Assembly (NCBI GenBank): GCA_039105265.1
Contig: JAPFFF010000336.1
Coordinates: forward strand, 1-25,786
DNA: 25,786 nucleotides
Direction: 5' to 3'
Source: Tritrichomonas musculus
Taxonomy: Eukaryota > Parabasalia > Tritrichomonadida > Tritrichomonadidae
Every line of letters starts with the position of its first letter. The first letter of the stretch is position 1. Shown here in pieces: positions 1-9,300 of the stretch. The notes beneath the pieces were generated by a model. That model made no database searches. It had not been told where the DNA came from and worked only from the letters and a program-made list of their open reading frames with translations. The position numbers and the translations under genes were made by a program.

Positions 1-1157
1 TTACTCGAATTAATGAAGATCATTATATTGATCCTTCTGAAATTGATAAGCCTTTTCGGAATAGAACAGGTGGAAAGCCAACTGAACTTGCTTCAGCAAT
101 TCTTGATGGAAAAGGCGATGAAGAACTTGTTGATATTGTTCAAACAACAGCACAATCAATGCACATTTTTGCATCTGTAACTTCTGTTGATGGTTCTCAA
201 TATGAACAACTTTTAGCCATTATCCGCGCTTATCCTGGCGGAAGAATTGATGTTCGACCACCATTTTCAAATAAATGCAACCCACCAATGGTTTATAAAT
301 TTGAAATACCACGCGGTGGAACAATTAATTATACAATTGATATTGATGAAGATAAAGCTGATGAAGAAACACCATTTGAACGTACTTTACTTGGAGATAT
401 TAAAAGAAGAAGAGCTATTTTCGATGCAGCATTAACAGATTGCTCACTAGCACACCCACCAGAAAATGCTAAAGCTATTAGAATGTTTTACAGAGGAGAA
501 ATATCGACTTGTGAAATGTTTGAAGCAGAAAATGTAGCTGTTGAATATAATATTAAATTTCCACCTGGTTGGACTCTTGAAGATAACAACGTTGAATTAT
601 TTGGTTGCTCACAACTTGCTGATTGCCGAGATATAGATGGAGTTGCTTATATCAACCTTCCAATCGATATTGAAGCATTATGTGAAACTCAAGTTGCACC
701 AACTTTGCAAGTAGTACTACATAGTTATACTGAAATGAACAGTCGTATTGTGGTTGGTTATGGATCTGTTCAATTACCAATGACCCGTGGCTGTCATACT
801 TTGACGTTTGATGTTTGGCGTGTTCGTGGAACTGTTTTAGAAGAATTGAAACTTCAATTTTTAGAATCAGGCCTTGAAATTCAACCATTTGTTGAATCAG
901 GTATGTCTGATTTACTTAGTGAACCATCACCAGAATCTAGTATCCCAACAAATAAATTTGGACTCAGAACAATAGGAACTGGTAAAGTTACAGTCAAATT
1001 TAATTTAGCTATGCAGAGTGCCCAATTCAGGCTAAGACAAGCTGCTCAATCCCAACCACCAATGTCATCTTTAGGTGCACTTTCAGCACGAGATCCAAAT
1101 TCGCGAATATCTCTCTTGATGAATAATAATAATAATTCAAGGTTAAACAATATTTAA
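1..1157 (+). CDS. MKS1: MKS1-like B9-domain protein, 5' end outside window
   Basis: The reading frame is open from base 3, so the gene begins upstream of the window and about 384 C-terminal residues are visible. The first ATG in view, at 159, is internal. A B9 domain runs from about 483 to 825 (FYRGEI, then PPGW, then VVGYGSVQLP and GCHTLTFDVWR). It is followed by the NKFGLRTIGTGKVTVKFN block at about 951-1004. That order, and the tail GYG-x-V-x-LP / HTLT / FGLRT-x-x-TG, is the signature of MKS1 rather than B9D1 or B9D2. In other eukaryotes MKS1 sits in the ciliary transition zone with B9D1/B9D2 and tectonic-type proteins, gating entry to the cilium; here it would act at the base of the flagella. 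The last ~30 residues are Ser/Asn-rich. Ends in TAA. The family call is from remembered motifs, not a search. Confidence 0.85.
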   Translation, partial: TRINEDHYIDPSEIDKPFRNRTGGKPTELASAILDGKGDEELVDIVQTTAQSMHIFASVTSVDGSQYEQLLAIIRAYPGGRIDVRPPFSNKCNPPMVYKFEIPRGGTINYTIDIDEDKADEETPFERTLLGDIKRRRAIFDAALTDCSLAHPPENAKAIRMFYRGEISTCEMFEAENVAVEYNIKFPPGWTLEDNNVELFGCSQLADCRDIDGVAYINLPIDIEALCETQVAPTLQVVLHSYTEMNSRIVVGYGSVQLPMTRGCHTLTFDVWRVRGTVLEELKLQFLESGLEIQPFVESGMSDLLSEPSPESSIPTNKFGLRTIGTGKVTVKFNLAMQSAQFRLRQAAQSQPPMSSLGALSARDPNSRISLLMNNNNNSRLNNI

Positions 1158-1617
1158 TAACCAATATTTTTAATATGATAAAGATACAACTAACAAAGAA
1201 GAAAATCTTTTCTTTTTATATATATGTTTTTTGCTGTTTCTTTTTACCATATAGTAAATCAAATTATTGATTAATAATGGATTAAAACATCTTTTATTTA
1301 ATTTCAATTACCATTCAATTAGACATGAATATAATGAAAGTTTTTATGAATTGTTTATATTAAATTTATATAGATTTTATTAAGCTTAATCTTTCTAAAA
1401 CAATATAATAATTACTTCTCTATATTAAGATAATGATTTGAATCAAAAAAATAAAAATTGAATAATTATTTTCGTAACGTTATTCATATTTGAGAAGAAC
1501 CACATTAATGGTCAATACTATATCAAATAAAATGGTCAAAAAATTGCGTTCTAGACTTTTTTTCAATTTATCTTTCAATTTTTATCCTATTCCTCAGAAT
1601 TTTTGAACTCCTTTATA
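1158..1617. other. intergenic, AT-rich, no gene seen
   Basis: 460 bp of A/T-rich DNA with stops in all frames and no tRNA-like or other structured RNA signature. It holds the 3' flank of the MKS1-like gene and the 5' flank of the small secreted protein. TCAAT occurs twice at 1563-1577, but no clear TCATT initiator precedes the next ATG. Confidence 0.6.
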
Positions 1618-1998
1618 ATGATCTTTTTCTTTTTATTTTCATTCATATATGGAGCAGTAAAAACCAATGAAAAAGGAAATTTAATTAATAAAGTTCATGT
1701 TTTCTTTATAGTAAAGTATAATGATGGAGGTACAGATCGATTTGACATCAATGTATATGTTCCGAGAACAACAAAGTTCAAAGGCTTCCCAAAAATATTA
1801 GTTGATAAAACATTACACGAGCATTTTGAAGTTCCTTTCATTAAAGAAAATGGTGAAGTTTTACCTGGCGTTCAAATTATTTATAATAACCATTTCTTAA
1901 CTGATGATGAGAAGGAAAGTGTTATAAAACCAGATAGTGAAGTTAAATTTATTTATAACCTTAACAAAAACACCCCAAACTCCAAAAAAGAGTTATAA
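1618..1998 (+). CDS. small secreted/ER-lumen protein ending in KKEL
   Basis: A 126-residue protein from the ATG at 1618. The frame can be opened five codons earlier at a TTG (1603), but the ATG places a classic signal peptide right at the N-terminus (MIFFFLFSFIYGA, probable cleavage near residues 12-14). The C-terminus is KKEL, a KDEL-type ER-retrieval variant, so an ER-lumen location is the simplest reading. There are no cysteines and no other membrane segment. The mature part alternates short beta-like stretches; the segment at residues ~82-113 (IIYNNHFLTDDEKE, then IKPDSEVKFIYNL) resembles the C-terminal half of a ubiquitin-like fold (cf. LIYxGxxLxDxxxLxxxxI). That fold is my inference. 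No family recognised. The stop is followed by A, giving TAAA, the form reported as a polyadenylation signal in trichomonads. Confidence 0.65.
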   Translation: MIFFFLFSFIYGAVKTNEKGNLINKVHVFFIVKYNDGGTDRFDINVYVPRTTKFKGFPKILVDKTLHEHFEVPFIKENGEVLPGVQIIYNNHFLTDDEKESVIKPDSEVKFIYNLNKNTPNSKKEL

Positions 1999-2306
1999 AT
2001 TATTATTTCTAAAATAGTTTTTCTTATTTTTAATTATTATTGATATAACCTTCATTAATATTACAAGGACAATGCCATATGGCTGTAGAACATTTTAAAT
2101 TGCACAATGATTATTGAACAAATAAATGCAAGAGACATTTAACATTTTTTTTTTTAAAATTAAAAATCGATTTTGAAAAAGTGTACTTATATCAGAAAAA
2201 GTTTTTTTTTTTTTTTTTTAAAAATTTTCAATTTTATAAAACTTTTTATGGAATGATCCAAAAATTCAATATTTTATTTTTACATCATTGAAATAATTAT
2301 TTCTGA
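1999..2306. other. intergenic with T tracts
   Basis: 308 bp with no gene. It contains an 11-T run (2145-2155) and an 18-T run (2202-2219) about 90 bp before the kinase start. The initiator-like TCATT is listed separately. Confidence 0.6.
2285..2289 (+). promoter_or_regulatory. initiator-like TCATT of kinase gene
   Basis: TCATT fits the trichomonad Inr consensus TCA+1Y(T/A). The presumed +1 A is at 2287, giving a 20-nt 5' UTR, typical of these organisms. Confidence 0.45.
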
Positions 2307-3179
2307 ATGAGTAATCCCTTTGAACTCCCAAGAGGCACAAAAATAGGAAAGTATCGAGTCGAATATTTAGTTGGATGTGGTGGCTTTGGTCATGTATATA
2401 AAGTAATTGATATTAATACGAAACAAACTTTTGCTCTCAAAACTGAGATAAATGACATTCAGTATTCGTTTTTAAAAAATGAAATAACATGTTTGAAACA
2501 TCTCAAAGAATCATGCTTCCCATCTATTCGTGATTCAGGACAATATCAGAATTTTAATTATTTTATAATGAATATATATGGTTTATCAATAAGTGCTATT
2601 TGCAAAACGGAACAACTTTTATTAGATACAACTCTTCCAATTTGCTATAAAATGTTTACTGTAATTCAAACGTTACATAAACATGGATTTATTCATCGCG
2701 ACATTAAACCTAGCAATTTTCTTGTTCAATTGTCAAGAAGTAACCAACTTGTTCTCGTTGACTTTGGCTTAGCTTTAGAATATTTTGATCAAGCCACTGG
2801 TGAGTTAATTCAATATGAACAAACAAGATTTGCGGGAACAAAAAAATATGCTTCAATCTATTCACACAAATATAATCAGATAGGCCGAAGAGATGATTTA
2901 ATTTCTTGGGTTTATTCTTCCATTGAGATTATTTCTGGATCACTGCCATGGTCCAACTGCAAAAATGATGATGAACTATTAAATTTAAAAGAAAAAATAG
3001 CTCCTGAAGTTCTTTGCCAAAACGTCCCAGTCATATTTCGAAAGATTTTTAAATATTTATTGGGCCTTAAACAAAATGACGAACCTGCATATAATCAAAT
3101 CGATAAACATTTGAAAAAAGCAATGAAAGAAAATAATATTGATTTAGATAATGTTGATTGGTTTTCGTTGTATATGTAA
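2307..3179 (+). CDS. CK1-family (TTBK-like) Ser/Thr protein kinase
   Basis: A 290-residue single-domain kinase with the core residues present: glycine loop GCGGFG at 23-28, ATP lysine in FALK (K45), helix-C glutamate around E59, HRDIKPSN at 130-137 and DFG at 152-154. The activation segment reads FAGTKKYASIYSH instead of an APE motif, and RRDD follows at 194-197. This GT-x-x-YAS-x-x-H / RxDD pattern is that of the CK1 group, closest to tau-tubulin kinases. It is predicted to be active and to phosphorylate Ser/Thr. There is almost nothing beyond the catalytic domain: ten residues before it and ~25 after it, so no targeting region is visible. Trichomonads have expanded CK1 families, so this is probably one of many paralogues and substrates cannot be inferred. 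The stop forms TAAA. Confidence 0.9.
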   Translation: MSNPFELPRGTKIGKYRVEYLVGCGGFGHVYKVIDINTKQTFALKTEINDIQYSFLKNEITCLKHLKESCFPSIRDSGQYQNFNYFIMNIYGLSISAICKTEQLLLDTTLPICYKMFTVIQTLHKHGFIHRDIKPSNFLVQLSRSNQLVLVDFGLALEYFDQATGELIQYEQTRFAGTKKYASIYSHKYNQIGRRDDLISWVYSSIEIISGSLPWSNCKNDDELLNLKEKIAPEVLCQNVPVIFRKIFKYLLGLKQNDEPAYNQIDKHLKKAMKENNIDLDNVDWFSLYM

Positions 3180-3395
3180 AATCATTCATATACAAAATTT
3201 CCGAAAACCATTATTTGTATATATTATTATATTTGTTTTTATTTTAATCTTTAGAATAAACTTTAGAATTCGAGTTTTCATTCATGAAATAAGTGTTTCA
3301 ATTTTTCTTTTCCCTAAATGATATCAAAAAAAACTTTCTTTAATGCAAGGTTTTATGCTAATATTGATTTGTATGTAGAATTTCAAATCAATTGA

Positions 3396-6300
3396 ATGCT
3401 ATTTGAGAATAAAAATGGTCATTATGATATCATCATTATGAGCAAAAATTTTCAAGACCCAATATTGAAATTATGGTGTGATTTTTTTATTGATAAAAAA
3501 TCAAATTCTTCAGTTTCATCATCATTAAAAGCTCCATTATATGATTTAATTCTTCAGCTCAAAAATTCTCAAAATTTATATAGAAAAGAGAAAATTTTTC
3601 CAAAAGATAATGTTGATGACTATAAATCTTATCTATCTTCACTTTTTCAACTAGATAAAAAAATATCAGATGAGGAATACCAAGTTTTCTTTTTTTTACA
3701 TGATAAATTTCAATTATTTCAAGAAGTTTTTCAAAAAATTCTACCTTTTTTCATCCGTGGAATTATTCATTATTTTTATTTACTTGAAAAAACTTGCCAA
3801 AGATACAAAAACGAAAATCAATTAGATAAAACAATTGATTTATCAATAATGGATGACAAATTTACGACAACCTTTTTTCGTTTATTTTTATACTCTACAG
3901 CTCTTTCTGACTTATGGAACGCTTTTGATTCATTTTTTATAATGAATTACCCAACTTGTTACACTATTGACCCAAAAGAAAGTTTTATATTAAAAAATGA
4001 TGCAAATTTAAAATTTCGAAGCTTTGATTCATCAGTTTTTCGGGAAATTATTCTATGTACTGCAAATATTTCTGAATTTCAATTAACAGTAAATTATTTT
4101 TTGCTTCTCTTAAGTAATATTGACAAGCTCAACACAAATGAATTTTTAAATATAAATACTTTTTGTAATACTATGATACAAAAATACATTAATACTTTTT
4201 TCAAAGTTTCTTATCCAAGCAGTCAAAACGAAATCATTGACGATTTTTTTAAACTTATTCATAATTTATATATTGGTAAAAAAGAAGAAAAAAGAATTAT
4301 TTTTTCATCAAACGAAGATGAAAATAATGAAAACGATAATAATGGAAACTTAGATTTGTTTGATTCCAAAGTTCAATCCATAAGTTTGATTTCAACAATG
4401 ATTTCTCAAATTATTCAAAATTTCCAAAATTGTAGAGATCATTTAATGGAGTGTAATTTTTTACAATATCTAATTCATTATTCAATTTGGTCATTTGAAA
4501 ATTCAGGTTTTCTTCATATTTTATTTAAAAAGAATTCCAATTTTTCAAGAGATTCGTTAGATCTTAATCAAAAAAATAGTCAAATTGTCACATTAATTGA
4601 TGATTCAACCCAAATAAGCAAATTTGAATTTAGTTCAAAATTTACTCTTAAGGATTTGGAATTAGCTCATTTTGAAAAAAATGCTCAGTATTCAGTGGTT
4701 CCTGATGAAGCAAAAAAAGCTATTTGCGTTATAAAATTATTTGTAAATATACCAAATAACAATAATCTTATTTCACATTTAATTTCAGAAGCAAACGAGC
4801 TTATTAATTCTTACGCAAATAATGATATTAACACGAATTTCCAAAATATGCAGAAACAATTTAATATCGTCAATACTGATGATGATTTAATCGACATAAA
4901 CTTATTTATTTCAACACTGATTCTCGTTATATGCGAAACTCTTCGAGATATTTCAGATAAAGAACAGATTCTTCTTGATTTCAGCCAAATATGCTTTTTC
5001 ATTAATGATTTTTTATTTGAAAGAAATTCAAAAAGAAATTGTAACAATCAAGCGAGTTACTTTAATAACGATAATATAATCAAAACCGATAATAACGATA
5101 ATGATAATAATACCAATAATAATTTACACATAAATGATAATTCTAAAATTGATTCCGTTAATAATGAAGAAGATATAAACTTTAATTCAAATATTATAAA
5201 AAATGCTACTGAAGATAAAAACAACAATGATAATAGTAATAATAAAAATGACATAATTGATTATGCTTCTTTTGAGCTAATTAGTTCCAATGCCAATTCA
5301 AATTTTTTAAAATTTGTTAGAAATTCTCTTTATGCTACACTTTTAAACCTACCACAATCATTTTTGCCACAAATAATTGATGTTTTTTCTGGTTTGATTG
5401 TAGGATCCAAAATTTCAATTTGTGATGAAATTATTATTTTTTTGATTCAATTAATGAATGCCAAAAAAGATGATTTTTTTTCAAATTTTCATACCAATTT
5501 ATTTATTTTACCATTGATCAGTTATGGCTCACTTCTTCATGGGAACACATCAGAAATGAAGCGATTTTATTATTTTTTATACAATTTACTTAGCGATTCA
5601 CGAATCATCAATGAATTCTTTGAAAAAAAATTCTTTGTTATTTTTATTTTTAATAAATTTTATGATAATGAATTATCAGAATATTTAGTTAACTTTTTAT
5701 CTCCAATGAATTTATTAACCTCCAAAAAAGCAGTTAAAAACCTCACCAATCATTTCCTAATCAACTCAATTCAATCATTGACCAAAATTGAGGGAGACAT
5801 AGAAAATTTGAAAGAACATTCAAAAAGTGATATTGAAATTATAGAAAAATCCTTCTTACATATCAATTTGATTTTTTACAATTATTTCTATTTTCATAAG
5901 AAATCAAGCATTATTGCATGCAAAAAGACAAAATTAATTGATGAAATCGACAAATGTTTGAGTGTTATTCAAACAAATGAGAATTTCTATTCAATATTAC
6001 AGTTGATATACTCACTTCAATATTATTCAAACAATAACCAAATAATCAAAGAATTTTTCAATGATCAGATTGATTTTAAATCAATTTATCAAAAAGATTT
6101 CATTGTTTTTTCAAAACTTGAATTAAACTCAACTCTGAAAAAAATGCTTGGCACTTTTTCGTTTGGTTTTCAACACAAAAATATTTTTGAAATGATTGAA
6201 TCAGCACCAACAAAAGTTATTCCAATTAAAAACATCGAATCATTGTGGATGATTCATAACATTTTAAAATATAATATTGAATTACATGACAACTTTTTCA

Positions 6301-9300
6301 ATTACATTGAAAAAGTTATTGATGATTTATTTTACAATCAGATTCAATTATCTAATTCACAATTCCTTCAAAATTGCTTGAATTATATTTGTAAATCTGA
6401 ATCATCAATAAATGACATTTTATTGAAAATTGTTTCGCATGTTTTAATTTGGAATTTTCCTTCAAATTTACTTTCACCAAAATTGTCATTTAATAAGGGA
6501 AACTTTTTGAATATTCTCAAAAATTGTATAACAAAAAATTCTTTTAATTTTCCTTCAAATTTTGCTTACTTGTCAGTTAGTAATGATAACGAAGAAGATG
6601 AAGAAGACGTAAATGAAAAAAATAAAGGAATATTATTTGGCACTTTTCACCAATTCACCTATCAATTCACCTTGACTTTTTCATTTAGATTTGAATCTGT
6701 TGTCAGTGACGAGTATGTCATATTCAATGAAATTGACAACAAGTTTTCAATTCAAATTTCAAAAGAAAAATCCATTCAATTTTTTGAGAACAATTCAATT
6801 ATTTTGAATGGAGATAAAACGGTAAACAATTTCTTCCTGACTGAAAAAGAGTGGCACAGAATTGTAATATCTGTCACTTACTCAAAAGTGTCGGTTACGG
6901 TTGATGGTGAAAATGCATTTTCAAATGACAACAAACCGATACAATTACGATCAACTTTTCTGAGTAAAAATTTTTCATTTATAATTGGCCAGAAATTTGA
7001 TGGACTGATTTGTGACGTTCAGTTTTTGAATGCTACAAATTACTCTGAATCAGATTTACAGAAAATTTCGAAATTTGAAATTTCGAATGAAAATCGAATT
7101 CACAATTCGATTGGCACTTTTCGTCCTTATATCAATGACTTTGGCCAAAATCTATTTTATGATCCGAAGTATCCACAGCTTCTCTTCTTTTATGAAGGAA
7201 GAATCCTGCTAGAGCGGAACAACCTTTTTAAGCAGCTCGATGAAAACGACATAATTCTCTGTATTTTTTCGAATCTTGACGATTCAAAAATTTTGAAAAA
7301 AACATTGAAAATTCTGTTGAAATTCGACTCAATTGAATCTTTTAATTTCGAGGATCACGTTTTCCCTGATGATGATTCTTTCCTTCGTTTCGTCTTCTTG
7401 TTGAATGACAATATTGCTCTTTTCAATAACGAACTTTTTGAGACATGCTTCAAACTTTTTGAGAAGATTCAAAGCATTAAGAAAAAACAAATTTTTGTGT
7501 CTGAATTTCTATTCAATTTAATTGCGTGGAAATCTCATTTTGCTGATATTTACAATCGTTTGATAATGAACATTCTTCCTAATTTGGTCAAACAGACCAA
7601 TTCAAATTCCAATGTCATTTCATCTGTTTCAATTTCCTCAATTTTCAATGCAATTGAAAATGAAGAGTCAGATTTGAATAAGTCTTTTCTTTTTGAGCTT
7701 TTGTTTTCTTTTCTAAACAAACATTTGACTCTTTTAAACGACCAAAAAAGGACTCAATTTGAATCACCTAAAAAAATCATTTTGAATAAATTGAATGGTT
7801 TATTTAAAAATGATTCTTATTGCATTTCGGATGATGCTTTGAATCTTTCTTTCTTCAATGAAGAGGTTATCAATTCTGATATGGAAATGGACCATTTATT
7901 GATTGAATTAACAAGATTTGTTGAATATGGCAAAGATGATCTTGTTTCTGAATTTATTCTTCGTTTATTTGGCCTAAGAGCAACACAAACAAACACAATA
8001 ACCGTTCTTGAAATGATGAACGTCAATTGTCAAAAAATTATATTCAAAAAGTTCATCGATCTTTTCTTTTCTTCTTCTTCTTTGCCATTCAATATTGACA
8101 CAAATTCTTTTTACAAGTTGGTTTCTTGTGTAACTGAGGACATAGATAAAGCAGACATTCTTTTCGGCGTTTTGATTTGCTTGTCTTCTTCACAGAGACT
8201 TAAATTGATTGACTTTAAGTCTTCTTTTGAAATCTATCAATTAATTTCTGAGCTTTTAATTCGTGATTCAAATTTTGATTTGAAAAAAGTTTTCTTTATA
8301 TTTTGGTCAATTATTTTGACCTTTGAAAATGATTTGAATTTAGATAAAATTTGCCAAATTTTACTCAAATTTGAATCATCTGAAATTGTATCGTATTTTG
8401 CTTTGATGCTTCATTTGTCGCACTTTAAAGATTGGAAGTCACTCATTGACAAGTTGATGCATTCAATTATTTCAATGCTGACAAACAATCTGAAAAAGAA
8501 GAAGTTTTCAAAAATGAGTGAAAAATTGATTGAAATTTTCATTGATTTGACGATCACAATTTCAATGGTTACAAACTTGAATGGAGTCACTGATGACAAT
8601 GACGCTAATTTGCTGAACTTGATGGATTTGAGTAGATGTGATGAATCATTCAAAATTTTCAATTCGTTCGGTTTGGATAAAATTAAAAATGGCCTGAATT
8701 CGTGCTCAAAAGAAGTCCTTCAGTTTGCTTCTGCGGTTGAGAAATATGAAGGAATTCATTACAATGAAAATCTCGTTTTGTTCATCGCGTTGGCGGTTTG
8801 TGCTGCAAACTCGGGAGGCGACAGCTCGACAGAAACTGGCCTCATTAATGCTCTAACCGCCATTATTGCTAAAAATGGCTCAGCTGCTTCTGAAGAATAT
8901 TTCAGGCACATTTATAGAATCCTTCGAAAACTGGCTGCACCACAGCAGTTGGTCAGTGAAATGATGAATTCTTTTCCTCAGTTTTCGCTCATTGCAGCAG
9001 AAAACCAAAAAACAGAGAAAAATCCAAACTCAACTGAAAACAACACAGACACAACTGAAAATAACTCAAATTCAAACACAACTGAAAATAACTCAAATTC
9101 AAACACAACTGAAAATAACTCAAATTCAAACACAACTGAAAATAACTCAAATTCAAACACAACTGAAAATAACTCAAATTCAAACACAACTGAAAATAAC
9201 TCAAATTCAAACACAACTGAAAATAACTCAAATTCAAACAAAATTGAAAATAACTCAAATGCAAATTCAAATGAAAATAATTCAAACACTATTTCAAATG

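Noticed and set aside
1603-1617. TTG start for the small KKEL protein
   Set aside because: An ATG five codons later places the hydrophobic signal peptide at the N-terminus; no need for a non-AUG start.
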